Shown here: piece after piece, positions 7,891 to 17,881 of the stretch
Position numbering within the stretch: the stretch's first letter is position 1
Layout of the letters: every line of letters starts with the position of its first letter
NCBI GenBank assembly: GCA_034111105.1
Contig: JAWUXY010000006.1
Span: 1-54,546 of the forward strand
Direction of reading: 5' to 3'
Length of the DNA: 54,546 bases
Origin: Bermanella sp034111105
GTDB lineage: Bacteria; Pseudomonadota; Gammaproteobacteria; Pseudomonadales; Oceanobacteraceae
Translations under genes and position numbers: made by a program
The notes under the pieces: model-generated
Told to the model about the DNA's origin: nothing
What the model saw: the letters and a program-made list of their open reading frames with translations, nothing else
The model's database searches: none

Positions 7891-9897
7891 TTAGGTTTGT
7901 TTTTTCAATATTTTAATGAGACTCAATAATTGACGCGTTTTTTTGTTATCTAGACCTTGATCGCCAGAACCGTATAAAGCCCCGCTAATCTGATTATTCA
8001 AGGCGTTAAGAGCACCTTGCAAGTGAGGGTATTTGACGTTTAATTTTTTAAATAATCGTTGTAAGGTTAATCCATGCTCTTTTTCTATAGACTGCACTTG
8101 TGAAAATTTGACCTGCTGATTATTAGCCTCAGCACTAACAAGCCACTTATAAAGCACATTAAAAACCTTCTGCTCATTACTAATTGGCTTAGATACTTGA
8201 TCCCACCATAAAAAAGCAAACAAACCCAAACCCAGCACGACAAATACACAAATAAGTAAGGCTATTAATTCACCACTACTGCGCTGCCCCCATAAATCTT
8301 GCAGCAAGGCTTGTTGTTTATTGCCTTTATAGCTGAGCATCCAATCATTCCAAAAATAATCAAATGCCTGCCAGCGCGTGCGTAATTCTTTTATCCACTC
8401 AGATTGGCTATCAAAACCTTTAAACTCATTAGGTATGGCGCGCTGCAAACCTAACTCAACTCGTTCTGGTGCGACCCAAGCGGTAGGGTCTATCCTCAAC
8501 CATCCTTGCCCTTCGAAAAACACTTCAACCCATGCATGTGCATCATATTGATAAACAGATAACACATTGGATAGTGAATTTTCTTCGCCTCCCATATAAC
8601 CCAGCACCACACGGGCAGGCACATCGATTGAGCGCAACAAAAACGCCACCGAGCCTGCATAGTACGAACAAAACCCAGCTTTTGATTGAAATAAGAAATC
8701 ATCGATTTGATCATCACCCTTAAATTCACCAGGGCTTAATGTATAACTAAAGTCTTGAGTAGAAATAAACGCACGCAGAAACCCCACAAACTGTTGTACA
8801 TCATTAGACTGTTGATACATTTTCTTTGCAAAAGATTGTGCTTGAAGGTTCGAGTCGGACGGCAGCTTGGTATAGCGTAAACGTTCTACTTTGGACAGGC
8901 TTGTTTGTGGCAATGAAGCAGACAAATTTGACTCCACTTGATATTGCCACTGGCTATAGAGTCTTTTTTTACTTTCTAAGGTTGCATCCTCTTGAATCGT
9001 GATCCCTTGTGATAATGGTTTGGCGGCACCTAATGCAAATAACCAGTTTTTTTCATGAGGCTCAATCATCACTTCATAACGAATAGATTTTAACGTTGAA
9101 TCAAAAAACTCAGACTTTGGATTAACTTGATAAGAGCTACCCTGCTGCCATGTTTGACCATCAAAATCACTTAACGTGAACGCACGCCAATATCGTTGGT
9201 TCATAGGCAATTCACGATCGAGCAACTTCACTCTAAACGCAAGGTCGTTATTTTCGCCCAACCCAGCAATACTACCAGGAGACATAGAATCACTTAACCC
9301 CACCACGCCTGACTGAGTCGGGATATTTAACGTCCACAAAGGGCCCAAACGAGGCAAGACAAAAAACAGTATTAACGCTAACGGCAGCGACTTTAACAGC
9401 AGCCCAAAACCCAACTTAACACTGGCCGTACGATCAGGTTGGTCATAAAAATGCACCAAGACCTGACTAGCCAGCGTAAATATCATAACCAATAAAACCA
9501 ATAAAAAATCGAGAGGAGTACGATCAAACAAAAACAAAAGCGCACATAAAAAGTAATTCAAAAAAATCAAAAGATAGCTATGCTGCTGCTTTTCTACTTC
9601 TAATGGTTTTAACATCACTCCAGCTATTAATAACGAGACCATGCTTTCAATGGTTAATGCTGAACCGTAAGTAAAGTAAATACCAGAAAACCCAGTACAA
9701 ACCAAAATTAATTTGGCAAACCAATTGGGTTTTGGCAAATGTCCACTAAACATAGATAAACGCCAAACCAGTGCTACCAATGAGAACACAATCAACCAAA
9801 CAGGAAGACGCGTAACATGAAGCAACAATGCAGCAAATACATTCAAAAATAAAAAGACGAGTGTAGGTTGGCTAATCACGCCAGCATTAAAGCCCAT
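7891..9897 (-). CDS. tgpA: Membrane transglutaminase TgpA
   Basis: An inner-membrane protein with about six N-terminal helices (DUF3488 part), a large periplasmic transglutaminase-like domain and one C-terminal helix followed by a cytosolic tail. The catalytic triad is visible: C410 (AGFCSYYAG), H454 (YDAHAWVEV) and D470 (RIDPTAW), nearly the same positions as in Pseudomonas aeruginosa TgpA, an essential protein there. I place the start at 9897 because GGGAGG lies eight bases upstream. A start 36 bases earlier is possible but has no such site. It overlaps the DUF58 gene by 11 bases and is the last gene of the moxR-DUF58-tgpA operon. Confidence 0.93.
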   Translation of the reverse strand: MGFNAGVISQPTLVFLFLNVFAALLLHVTRLPVWLIVFSLVALVWRLSMFSGHLPKPNWFAKLILVCTGFSGIYFTYGSALTIESMVSLLIAGVMLKPLEVEKQQHSYLLIFLNYFLCALLFLFDRTPLDFLLVLLVMIFTLASQVLVHFYDQPDRTASVKLGFGLLLKSLPLALILFFVLPRLGPLWTLNIPTQSGVVGLSDSMSPGSIAGLGENNDLAFRVKLLDRELPMNQRYWRAFTLSDFDGQTWQQGSSYQVNPKSEFFDSTLKSIRYEVMIEPHEKNWLFALGAAKPLSQGITIQEDATLESKKRLYSQWQYQVESNLSASLPQTSLSKVERLRYTKLPSDSNLQAQSFAKKMYQQSNDVQQFVGFLRAFISTQDFSYTLSPGEFKGDDQIDDFLFQSKAGFCSYYAGSVAFLLRSIDVPARVVLGYMGGEENSLSNVLSVYQYDAHAWVEVFFEGQGWLRIDPTAWVAPERVELGLQRAIPNEFKGFDSQSEWIKELRTRWQAFDYFWNDWMLSYKGNKQQALLQDLWGQRSSGELIALLICVFVVLGLGLFAFLWWDQVSKPISNEQKVFNVLYKWLVSAEANNQQVKFSQVQSIEKEHGLTLQRLFKKLNVKYPHLQGALNALNNQISGALYGSGDQGLDNKKTRQLLSLIKILKKQT

Positions 9898-10861
9898 CGC
9901 GTTTTCCTCCCACATTAAACAAAGCAAGTGCACTTAAACATTGATGAAGATGCTGTTCACCACGGCCTAAAGAGATACCTCCATCTGGTAACTTTAAACT
10001 ATATTCACTTTGTTGCTCGTGAGCTTTTAATACCCATCCACATAATACTTGTAACCGATACTCCACCTCGAACCCAGACAAGGTGTACCAATCTAAACAG
10101 CGCTCATCACCCTGAAAATCCAAATACTGTTTGGTCATTAACTGCTGTGTTTTAGCGTATTGCTTCCACGCGACACGCTTAAGAGAATCCCCTTTCTGGT
10201 ACATTCTTAAACCATCAAATTCATCCATACCCAACTGTGTGGTTTCGTTTGTATCATCTACACCGACGCCATCACTATTACGGAACGGTAAATCAACGGG
10301 CTTGGGATAAACCACACCATTAAAATCTAAACGCAACCAGCTCCAGCAAGTCAGTAAGCCAAGCGGATAAACACTGAATAATTTAATCCTGGGTACGATT
10401 ATATAGCCGCGCTTTTGCGGCGAGTATGTCAAACGCACTAATTGGTGATGCTCTATACTTGGAACCAGCTGAGCATGGTATTTATCAAAGCCAATAAATA
10501 TCCCTGTTTTAAACGCTTTGTTTGGGTTAATAAACGTCATAGGTAAAGAAACACTTTCACCCACAAAACATGCATCACATGCGCCGGCTTTAATAATAAG
10601 GGAGGATGTATTTTGATAGGTTGCTACGATGCTTGTGACAAATAAGCTAATCATGATAAACCCGATACTGAGGATCAGATTGTTTTGATAATTAATGCCT
10701 GTAACTAAGAGTAAAGCCAACAAAACTAGAAATAGAAATCCAATTTTATTAGGTATAATAAAAATACGTTTTTGCGATAATTGTATTTCACTCGAAAAGG
10801 GTAAACGCTTATTTAACCAAGCTTCATAAAACTGCCTGATTTTTTCCACCACCCTAGTCAT
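9887..10861 (-). CDS. DUF58 domain protein of the TgpA operon
   Basis: A 324-residue protein with two adjacent membrane helices (about 36-85) and a cytosolic C-terminal DUF58 region with the hallmark DEFDGLRMYQKGDSLKRVAW (about 211-230). DUF58 proteins occur next to MoxR ATPases and are thought to act with them as a chaperone pair, though biochemical evidence is scarce. Its start overlaps the moxR stop (TAATG) and its end overlaps the tgpA start, so all three are translationally coupled. Confidence 0.9.
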   Translation of the reverse strand: MTRVVEKIRQFYEAWLNKRLPFSSEIQLSQKRIFIIPNKIGFLFLVLLALLLVTGINYQNNLILSIGFIMISLFVTSIVATYQNTSSLIIKAGACDACFVGESVSLPMTFINPNKAFKTGIFIGFDKYHAQLVPSIEHHQLVRLTYSPQKRGYIIVPRIKLFSVYPLGLLTCWSWLRLDFNGVVYPKPVDLPFRNSDGVGVDDTNETTQLGMDEFDGLRMYQKGDSLKRVAWKQYAKTQQLMTKQYLDFQGDERCLDWYTLSGFEVEYRLQVLCGWVLKAHEQQSEYSLKLPDGGISLGRGEQHLHQCLSALALFNVGGKRDGL

Positions 10862-11775
10862 TACAATACGGACACCGTCTGAATAATGTCAGCGCAAACG
10901 TCCATTTTACTATCAACCAAAGCATCTTCTAAGCGATGCTGTGCCACGTAACGAAATACATCTTGTACATCATCCGGTAACACATGATTACGCCCATGCA
11001 ATAACGCCCAACTTTTTGCAGTATTAAGCAATGCAAGTGATGCGCGCGGTGATAAGCCATAACGCAGTTGATGGTGCTCGCGAGTTTTAGTAATGAGTCT
11101 TTGTACATAATCTAGCAAAGACGAACTGGCCGTCACCTGTGACACTTTTTGCTGGTAAGTCGTCAGATCAGCCTCACTCATCAAAACCGGCAAGCTCATG
11201 GCTGTCACAGATTTACCTTCAAGCAAGGCTCTTTCTGCTTTTTCATTCGGGTAACCTAACTCAATTCGCATCAAAAATCGGTCTAGCTGAGATTCCGGCA
11301 AGGTGAACGTGCCAGACTGAGAAATAGGATTTTGTGTCGCGATTACAAAAAATGGTTTAGGCAAGTCATGGGTTTTACCATCAATACTGACCTGACGTTC
11401 TTCCATAGCTTCTAGCAAGGCACTTTGTGTTTTAGGCGTTGCGCGGTTAATTTCATCCGCTAACACGACTTGAGAAAAAACCGGACCTGGGTGAAAAACA
11501 AATGCAGCCTGCTGAGTGATTTTATCTTTTTGATAAATACTGCCACCAACAATATCGGCGGGCAACATATCACTGGTAAATTGAATACGTTGATATTTTA
11601 AACCCAATACATTTGCCAAAGCATGGCTAAGGGTGGTTTTGCCCATACCGGGTAAGTCTTCAATTAAAAGATGACCTTTTGCTAACAAGCAGCTTAAGGC
11701 TAACTTAACTTGGTGTTCTTTACCCAGTACAACGCTATTTAATGCAGATAATACAGAGCTTAATTTTGCATCCAT
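10861..11775 (-). CDS. MoxR-family AAA+ ATPase
   Basis: A cytosolic ATPase of 304 residues. Walker A is LPGMGKTT (41-48), Walker B is VVLADEIN with D107-E108, and sensor 1 is FVIATQNP. The C-terminal helical lid contains HQLRYGLSPRASLALL. MoxR proteins are proposed to help assemble or activate partner enzymes; here the partners are the overlapping DUF58 and tgpA genes. I chose the ATG at 11775, with AGGAG about ten bases upstream, over an in-frame TTG at 11796 that lacks a ribosome binding site. Confidence 0.92.
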   Translation of the reverse strand: MDAKLSSVLSALNSVVLGKEHQVKLALSCLLAKGHLLIEDLPGMGKTTLSHALANVLGLKYQRIQFTSDMLPADIVGGSIYQKDKITQQAAFVFHPGPVFSQVVLADEINRATPKTQSALLEAMEERQVSIDGKTHDLPKPFFVIATQNPISQSGTFTLPESQLDRFLMRIELGYPNEKAERALLEGKSVTAMSLPVLMSEADLTTYQQKVSQVTASSSLLDYVQRLITKTREHHQLRYGLSPRASLALLNTAKSWALLHGRNHVLPDDVQDVFRYVAQHRLEDALVDSKMDVCADIIQTVSVL

Positions 11776-11816
11776 AATAGAATGACTCCTATGCAAAATT
11801 GGCTATTTTTTATGAT

Positions 11817-13019
11817 TTAGATACGACTTAAACCAAAAGACAGGTCTCTTTTGATGTCTTCAATATCTTCAAGACCACACGCAATACGTATTAACCCATC
11901 CGTAATGCCAGCTTGCTTACGCTCAGCAGGATCAACACGGCAATGGGTCGTTGAGGCTGGGTGTGTAATCGTAGTTTTTGTATCACCTAGATTAGCGGTA
12001 ATGGACAGCATACGAGTACTATCAATAACAGACCAAGCAGCTTCTTGCCCACCCGCCACTTCAAATGCTAGCACGCCACCAAAATCTTTTTGCTGAAACT
12101 TGGCTAGCTCATGTTGAGGGTGCTCAGGCAAACCTGCATAGTGAACCGCATTGACAGCTGGCTGATCTTTAAGCCAAAGAGCAAGCGCCATTGCATTTTC
12201 ACTGTGGGCTTTCATGCGTATTTTTAAGGTCTCTAAACCTTTAAGCATGACCCATGCATTAAATGGACTCATGGTTGGGCCAACCGAACGCAATACACCC
12301 ACCACTTCTTCCATTAATTCATGCTTACCTAAGACAGCGCCGCCAAGTGTGCGACCCTGACCATCAATGAATTTAGTCGCACTATGAACCACTACATCAA
12401 CGCCATATTTTAATGGTTGCTGTAATGCTGGCGTGCAAAAGCAATTATCAACCGCCACTAAAATATCATTTTGATGAGCTAGCTCCACAAGTGCACTTAA
12501 ATCCCCTACTTCATTCATAGGATTAGAAGGAGACTCTAAGAAAAACAATTTTGTATTGTCTTTGATGGCCAAACGCCACTCGTCAATATCAGTTAGCGAT
12601 ACATAATCCACTGTAATACCCAGCTTACTTACGTATTTTTTAAACTGAACATTAGTCGAGCCAAAAATACTGCGACTCGAAACAATGTGATCACCCGGAT
12701 TAAGTAGGGCTAAAATCATAGAGAAAATAGCGGACATACCCGATGCAGTCGCCACACACTGTTCAGCGCCTTCTAAAGCCGCTAAACGCTGCTCAAATGT
12801 GCGAACAGTTGGGTTTGTGTATCGAGTATAAACGTTACCCTCTTCGTCACCGGCAAACACAGCTGCTGCCTCTTGAGCATTACCAAACACATAGCTAGAT
12901 GTTAAAAACATAGCCTCGCTGTGCTCATGCTCTTGAGTACGCTCATAACCACCTCTAACCGCTAAAGTCGCGAAGCGAGCATCGTCTAACTGAGAGTTGT
13001 AACGTTTTTTATCAGTCAC
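11817..13019 (-). CDS. metZ: O-succinylhomoserine sulfhydrylase
   Basis: A PLP enzyme of the Cys/Met metabolism family that makes homocysteine directly from O-succinylhomoserine and sulfide, the step used in Pseudomonas-type methionine synthesis. The PLP lysine is K216 in HSATKFIDGQG, TASGMSAIF binds the phosphate and YTRYTNPT is the family's N-terminal active-site segment. The 400-residue length and the location right behind purF are those of metZ in Pseudomonas. It starts with GTG nine bases after the purF stop, without a strong ribosome binding site, so it is probably read in the cvpA-purF-metZ operon. Confidence 0.93.
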   Translation of the reverse strand: MTDKKRYNSQLDDARFATLAVRGGYERTQEHEHSEAMFLTSSYVFGNAQEAAAVFAGDEEGNVYTRYTNPTVRTFEQRLAALEGAEQCVATASGMSAIFSMILALLNPGDHIVSSRSIFGSTNVQFKKYVSKLGITVDYVSLTDIDEWRLAIKDNTKLFFLESPSNPMNEVGDLSALVELAHQNDILVAVDNCFCTPALQQPLKYGVDVVVHSATKFIDGQGRTLGGAVLGKHELMEEVVGVLRSVGPTMSPFNAWVMLKGLETLKIRMKAHSENAMALALWLKDQPAVNAVHYAGLPEHPQHELAKFQQKDFGGVLAFEVAGGQEAAWSVIDSTRMLSITANLGDTKTTITHPASTTHCRVDPAERKQAGITDGLIRIACGLEDIEDIKRDLSFGLSRI

Positions 13020-13028
13020 TTTTTTTCT

Positions 13029-14543
13029 CTATTCAATTTCTTCATCATTGTGTAAATCAATAATGCTGTTTTCGATATCTGGTTTTTTATTTGCGTCGTT
13101 ACGCATCGCTTGCAGGTTATCTAGATAGGCTTCATCTATATCGCCTGTCACATACTCGCCATTAAACACAGAGCAATCGAAATCATATTTAACATCAGCG
13201 CCTTCGCAAGTGGCTTCTACCAAGTCGTGTAGATCTTGATAAATTAACCAGTCTGCTCCGATGGCTTCTTGAATTTCTTCAACTGTACGGTTATGCGCAA
13301 TTAGCTCTTCTTTGGCTGGCATATCAATGCCATATACATTGGGGAAACGCACTTCAGGTGCAGCACTTGCGAAGTACACTTTGTTTGCACCGGCATCACG
13401 AGCCATTTCAATGATTTGTTCACAGGTTGTACCACGTACAATGGAGTCGTCCACTAATAGTACATTTTTACCGCGAAACTCAAGATCCAGAGCATTGAGT
13501 TTTTGTTTAACTGATTTTTTGCGCTGCTGCTGACCCGGCATAATGAACGTACGACCGATGTAGCGGTTCTTCATAAAGCCTTCGCGGTATTTAACGCCTA
13601 AGCGATTGGCCAGTTCTACAGCTGAACTACGACTGGTATCTGGAATAGGTATAACTACATCGATATCATGATCAGGTCGCTGACGTAAAATTTTCTCAGC
13701 TAAGCGTGCACCCATTTTTAAGCGTGCTTTATACACACTGATTTTATCAATAATTGAATCTGGACGTGCGAAGTAAACATGCTCAAAGATACACGGCGTC
13801 AGTTTAGGATTCTCAGCGCATTGTTGAGAATGCAAATTGCCGTCCACATCAATGAAAATAGCTTCGCCTGGTTGAATATCGCGTACTAATTCGAAACCCA
13901 AAGCATCAAGTGCCACACTTTCTGAGGCAATCATGTATTCATCGCCCTTTTTAGTCGTGCGCTTACCGTATACCGCTGGACGAATACCATTCGGATCACG
14001 AAAACCCACTACGCCATAACCAGCCAGCATGGCGATAACAGCGTATCCACCTTTAATGCGTTTATGCACGCGTCTAACCGCTTCAAACACATGCTCAGCA
14101 GAAGGTTTCAACTGCTTTTGCAGTTGCAGTTCATGAGCAAAAATATTCAGCAGTACTTCTGAGTCACTATTGGTGTTGATATGACGAAGGTCTTCACGAT
14201 ACACGTCTTTCGCCAAATCTTGTGTATTGGTTAAATTACCGTTGTGAGCCAACACGATACCGTAAGGGCTATTTACATAAAAAGGCTGTGCTTCTGCTGA
14301 ACTTGAACTGCCTGCAGTTGGATAACGAATATGGCCAATACCCATGTTACCGACAAGACGTTGCATGTGACGACTACGAAACACGTCTTTTACTAAGCCA
14401 TTATCTTTACGTAAGAAAAAGCGGCCTTCATCACATGTCACCATGCCGGCGGCATCCTGACCACGGTGCTGCAAAACCGTTAGTGCATCATACAGCGCCT
14501 GATTCACATTGCTTTTAGCAACCAAACCAACAATGCCACACAT
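13029..14543 (-). CDS. purF: Amidophosphoribosyltransferase
   Basis: It catalyses the first committed step of purine synthesis, PRPP plus glutamine to phosphoribosylamine. The start MCGIVGLVA exposes the nucleophilic Cys2 after methionine removal. The glutaminase domain covers about 1-235 and the phosphoribosyltransferase domain about 260-470, with the PRPP loop VLLVDDSIVRGTT. The 504-residue length is standard. Residues 480-504 form an acidic tail. A good ribosome binding site (AGAGG) precedes the ATG. It sits 23 bases after cvpA, the conserved order in gammaproteobacteria. Confidence 0.97.
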   Translation of the reverse strand: MCGIVGLVAKSNVNQALYDALTVLQHRGQDAAGMVTCDEGRFFLRKDNGLVKDVFRSRHMQRLVGNMGIGHIRYPTAGSSSSAEAQPFYVNSPYGIVLAHNGNLTNTQDLAKDVYREDLRHINTNSDSEVLLNIFAHELQLQKQLKPSAEHVFEAVRRVHKRIKGGYAVIAMLAGYGVVGFRDPNGIRPAVYGKRTTKKGDEYMIASESVALDALGFELVRDIQPGEAIFIDVDGNLHSQQCAENPKLTPCIFEHVYFARPDSIIDKISVYKARLKMGARLAEKILRQRPDHDIDVVIPIPDTSRSSAVELANRLGVKYREGFMKNRYIGRTFIMPGQQQRKKSVKQKLNALDLEFRGKNVLLVDDSIVRGTTCEQIIEMARDAGANKVYFASAAPEVRFPNVYGIDMPAKEELIAHNRTVEEIQEAIGADWLIYQDLHDLVEATCEGADVKYDFDCSVFNGEYVTGDIDEAYLDNLQAMRNDANKKPDIENSIIDLHNDEEIE

Positions 14544-14566
14544 GGCGTTACCTCTTTAAATACAAA

Positions 14567-15070
14567 TTAGTCACTGGCTTTACCCAGTGTCAGAAGGGTT
14601 TCAGCAGCGCCTGGCAAAATATTCTTTGACCAAGACACCATTAACTCAAAATGCGGAATCAATGCAGACTCTTTCCACCAAGGGTCTGCACTAAACGCCG
14701 TCATTTGTAATCCGTAAACTGCGGCCGTTATGAGGATCAACCCTCGCGCCACGCCAAACACTATGCCAAACATGCGGTCAGTACCTGCAAGCCCAGTCAC
14801 TTTTACTAATTCACCGACTAAATTGTTAATCATAGCCCCCACTATCAAAGTTACTGCAAACAATATGGCAAAGGCCGCGCCATAACGGGCAGAGGGGGTT
14901 TCAATCAAATCAACTAATAACACATCAAGATGGCCACTGAAGATGCGAGCAATAATAAATGCCGCGATCCAGCTGGCAAGAGACAGCATCTCTTTAACAA
15001 AGCCACGTTTGATGCTGATAAGGGCAGAAATCAATACAACGGCCAATATGACCCAATCAATTATGAGCAT
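14567..15070 (-). CDS. cvpA: CvpA family membrane protein
   Basis: A 167-residue inner-membrane protein with four hydrophobic helices and the family opening segment WVILAVVLISALISIKRG. CvpA was first linked to colicin V production and is now tied to envelope homeostasis and bile resistance in enterics; its exact activity is unknown. It begins the cvpA-purF-metZ group, behind a hairpin terminator that separates it from dedD. The ribosome binding site is only weak (GGAT). Confidence 0.92.
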   Translation of the reverse strand: MLIIDWVILAVVLISALISIKRGFVKEMLSLASWIAAFIIARIFSGHLDVLLVDLIETPSARYGAAFAILFAVTLIVGAMINNLVGELVKVTGLAGTDRMFGIVFGVARGLILITAAVYGLQMTAFSADPWWKESALIPHFELMVSWSKNILPGAAETLLTLGKASD

Positions 15071-15108
15071 ATTAGTATCCGAAATCTTGAGCCGTTTTGG
15101 GGTACATA

Positions 15109-15135
15109 AAAACGATCGCCCTTGAGGAAAGGGCG
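15109..15135 (-). terminator. Intrinsic terminator between dedD and cvpA
   Basis: On the minus strand CGCCCTT-TCCTC-AAGGGCG forms a perfect 7-bp GC-rich stem followed after four bases by TTTTT. It lies in the 100-base gap after dedD and would split the trpA-accD-folC-dedD group from cvpA-purF-metZ. Confidence 0.7.
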
Positions 15136-15170
15136 CATTCTAACAAAGGGATAACCATGCGCAAAGCGAA

Positions 15171-15713
15171 TCATCGGCCTTCGAAGACAACTAATTGCCC
15201 TTGTACGTTAAATGTTTGTTTAATAGACAGCATTTGCGCTTCTAACTGATGCTTTTGTGTACTAGGGCCGACAAATACCCGAGTATATGCAGCATCATCG
15301 GATACCTCTTCAAATGCCTTGTAGCCAGCTTTGCGCAGCTTATCTCTTAGCTCAAAGGCGTTTTTCGCTTTTGCAAAACTGCCCACCTGAATATGCCAAA
15401 CCACGGCTTGCCCTGTGTTATCTAAAACCGGTTTTTCAAATTCTTTTAATTTGAGAGTCTGGGTATCGACTTTCATATCATCTAGTAAGACTTTTTCTGC
15501 CGGCTGGGCCGCCGCCATTGTTGGGTCAGAGGTCGGAATAGAAAGAGATTTAGGCAACGGCATGGCCATATCGGGAACATCAGCCTCAATCGGTACGCTT
15601 TTAGCCAAATAAGAAGCGTCACCGGCACTTGTAGAAAGCTGCGGCAACACAATCAAGGCCACGCTCACCAGCACCCCTGCCCCCACTAGCTTACGCTTTA
15701 TACCTTCATCCAT
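15171..15713 (-). CDS. dedD: SPOR domain protein DedD
   Basis: A 180-residue single-pass inner-membrane protein. One N-terminal helix (about 8-25, after DEGIKRKLVGA) is followed by a variable periplasmic linker and a C-terminal SPOR domain (about 105-180: WHIQVGSFAKAKNAFELRDK, then RVFVGPSTQK). SPOR domains bind denuded glycan strands at the division septum, and DedD supports constriction in Escherichia coli. It begins four bases after folC and has a good site (AAGGGTAG) before its ATG. Confidence 0.9.
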   Translation of the reverse strand: MDEGIKRKLVGAGVLVSVALIVLPQLSTSAGDASYLAKSVPIEADVPDMAMPLPKSLSIPTSDPTMAAAQPAEKVLLDDMKVDTQTLKLKEFEKPVLDNTGQAVVWHIQVGSFAKAKNAFELRDKLRKAGYKAFEEVSDDAAYTRVFVGPSTQKHQLEAQMLSIKQTFNVQGQLVVFEGR

Positions 15714-15717
15714 CTGA

Positions 15718-17007
15718 CTACCCTTTTACTTCTGTTAGCAGGTTTGTATTATCATCTAAACCATCAAGCCAATCTTGGCCATCCGCGACCGTCATAAACG
15801 AGCCGAATATGACAACTTGATCACCTGGCCTTACTATTCCACGTAAGTATTCCAAACCTTTCGCAACACTTTCATGAGTCTCAGCAACCAATACTATTGA
15901 TTCAATCTTTTGTTTAAGCATTTGTGCCGTTTGTCCGCGATAACCAGACAAGCCAGCAACATGCCATTGATCAATGGTCGTCATACATTGTGCCACAGCT
16001 TGCGCATCTTTATCTTTAAGCATAGCTAACAAGGCATAGCGCTGGCCTTTAACTGGTTGCGCTAATAAAGAATCATTTAATAACTTAGCAGCTTGGGGGT
16101 TATGACCCACATCCATAATGCCATGATACGGATAATTGAAAACTTGTAAGCGCCCATCTAATTGCGCGTTTTGTAAACCTAGATTAATTTGTTCAACCGT
16201 TAGTTGAGGGCAAACTTGTAATAATAATTGCAAACACGTTGCAGCATTTTCAAGAGGTAAAGACGGCACATGTAAACCATCTAAAGTAATTTCATCCCCT
16301 TGGTTATTTACACCGTGCCACACCCAAGAGCCAGCTTGTTGATTAAAATCAAAATCACGCCCTTTGATGAGCAATTTAGCCCCGATACTTTTCGCATGTT
16401 CAATCAAATGATTTGAAACATTTCGCTCGCCGCAAATAGCAGGCTGATTGGCCCGATAAACACCCGCTTTTTCAAACGCTATACTGTCTATATCATTACC
16501 CAGCCAATCTTGATGATCCAAGCCGATACTGGTTACTGCTGCGCCATCAGGCTCAACAATATTAACCGCATCTAACCGCCCGCCCAAACCAATTTCTAAT
16601 ACCGCCACATCCACTTTGCATTTTTTAAAAATATACAAAGCCGATAACGTGCCGACTTCAAAATAGGTTAGGCTAATGTCAGTGCGCGCTTGATCAATTA
16701 CTTCAAAACTTTCTACAATTAATTCATCCGATACAGGCTGACCATTAATACGCACACGTTCATTGTAAACATGTAAATGTGGGCTCATGTAACTGCCTAC
16801 ATTCATACCTGCTGCGTGTAAAATACTGCTACTCATGGTAACAGTAGAGCCTTTACCATTTGTACCTGCCACTAAAAGCGTCAAGGGTGCAGGTTTAAAT
16901 AGATCTAAGCGCTGTGCAACTTTTTGCACACGATCCAACCCCATATCTATTTCAGTGGGGTGATTCGATTCTAGAAAAGCCAACCATTGCTCTAAGCTTT
17001 TTTTCAT
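15718..17007 (-). CDS. folC: Bifunctional folylpolyglutamate/dihydrofolate synthase
   Basis: It adds glutamate to dihydropteroate and to folates in the cytosol. The ATP-binding P-loop is AGTNGKGSTVT (47-57), then the family motifs MSPHLHVYNERVRING and LEIGLGGRLDAVN. The C-terminal domain contains DVGHNPQA. The 429 residues are typical. It overlaps the end of accD by ATGA, so translation is coupled, as in Pseudomonas. Confidence 0.95.
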   Translation of the reverse strand: MKKSLEQWLAFLESNHPTEIDMGLDRVQKVAQRLDLFKPAPLTLLVAGTNGKGSTVTMSSSILHAAGMNVGSYMSPHLHVYNERVRINGQPVSDELIVESFEVIDQARTDISLTYFEVGTLSALYIFKKCKVDVAVLEIGLGGRLDAVNIVEPDGAAVTSIGLDHQDWLGNDIDSIAFEKAGVYRANQPAICGERNVSNHLIEHAKSIGAKLLIKGRDFDFNQQAGSWVWHGVNNQGDEITLDGLHVPSLPLENAATCLQLLLQVCPQLTVEQINLGLQNAQLDGRLQVFNYPYHGIMDVGHNPQAAKLLNDSLLAQPVKGQRYALLAMLKDKDAQAVAQCMTTIDQWHVAGLSGYRGQTAQMLKQKIESIVLVAETHESVAKGLEYLRGIVRPGDQVVIFGSFMTVADGQDWLDGLDDNTNLLTEVKG

Positions 17008-17861
17008 GAAGACATTAACAACTGCAATAAACGTTTAATAGTGGGACGAAGATTTTCACGACTAACAACTTTATCTAGCATGCCGTGTTCTAACAAAAAC
17101 TCGCTACGCTGAAACCCTTCAGGCAAGGTCTCGCCCACAGTTTGCTCAATGACTCTGGGGCCAGCAAAACCAATGAGGGCTTTTGGCTCTGCCAGTATAA
17201 CGTCCCCTAGCGTAGCTAAACTCGCACTGACGCCACCATAAACAGGATCGGTTAAAACGGAAATATAAGGGATTTTATTTTGCTTAAGTCGCTCAATGGC
17301 AGCACTTGTTTTTGCCATTTGCATCAAAGAGAACAAGGCTTCTTGCATGCGAGCACCACCACTAGCGGCAAAACATACTAACGGAACACGATCAGCCAAT
17401 GCCTTCTCACACGCTAATACAAATTTCTCACCTACTACCTGCCCCATTGAACCGCCCATAAAAGAGAACTCAAATGCACAAGCGATAACGGGTAAATTTT
17501 CTAACCTACCCTCCATGACAATTAATGCATCTTTTTCGTTTGTCTTTTTTTGCTCTGAGGACAGGCGATCTTTATATTTTTTGGAATCACGAAATTTCAG
17601 TTTATCGACAGGTTCAATATGCGCAAACAATTCTGTCCTAGGTTCTACATCTAACATTAAATGCAGACGTCTGCGGGCAGAAATTCGAAAGTGATAGTGG
17701 CACTTATCACACACATTCAAGCTGCGCTCTAAATCTGCTTGATAAAGCGCCGTTTGACAACTAGGGCAGCGAGTCCAAACACCCTCTGGCACTTGGCTCT
17801 CTTTTGCCTGCGTACTAGCTTTAATGCTGGCCGGAACAATTTTATCTAGCCAGTTACTCAT
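17004..17861 (-). CDS. accD: Acetyl-CoA carboxylase carboxyltransferase subunit beta
   Basis: The beta subunit of the carboxyltransferase that makes malonyl-CoA. A four-cysteine zinc ribbon lies at C32, C35, C51 and C54. The crotonase-like carboxyltransferase fold follows, with ASGGARMQEALFSLMQMAKT, DPVYGGVSASLATLGD and the CoA-binding region GFAGPRVIEQTV. The alpha subunit is not in this window, as usual for gammaproteobacteria. The site AGGGTGAG precedes its ATG. It lies 20 bases after trpA and overlaps folC. Confidence 0.97.
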   Translation of the reverse strand: MSNWLDKIVPASIKASTQAKESQVPEGVWTRCPSCQTALYQADLERSLNVCDKCHYHFRISARRRLHLMLDVEPRTELFAHIEPVDKLKFRDSKKYKDRLSSEQKKTNEKDALIVMEGRLENLPVIACAFEFSFMGGSMGQVVGEKFVLACEKALADRVPLVCFAASGGARMQEALFSLMQMAKTSAAIERLKQNKIPYISVLTDPVYGGVSASLATLGDVILAEPKALIGFAGPRVIEQTVGETLPEGFQRSEFLLEHGMLDKVVSRENLRPTIKRLLQLLMSS

Positions 17862-17881
17862 AGGCTCACCCTAATTATCAA

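Noticed and set aside
11776..11816. Possible SAM-responsive or other terminator element between metZ and moxR
   Set aside because: The 41-base gap shows no stable hairpin with a U-run.
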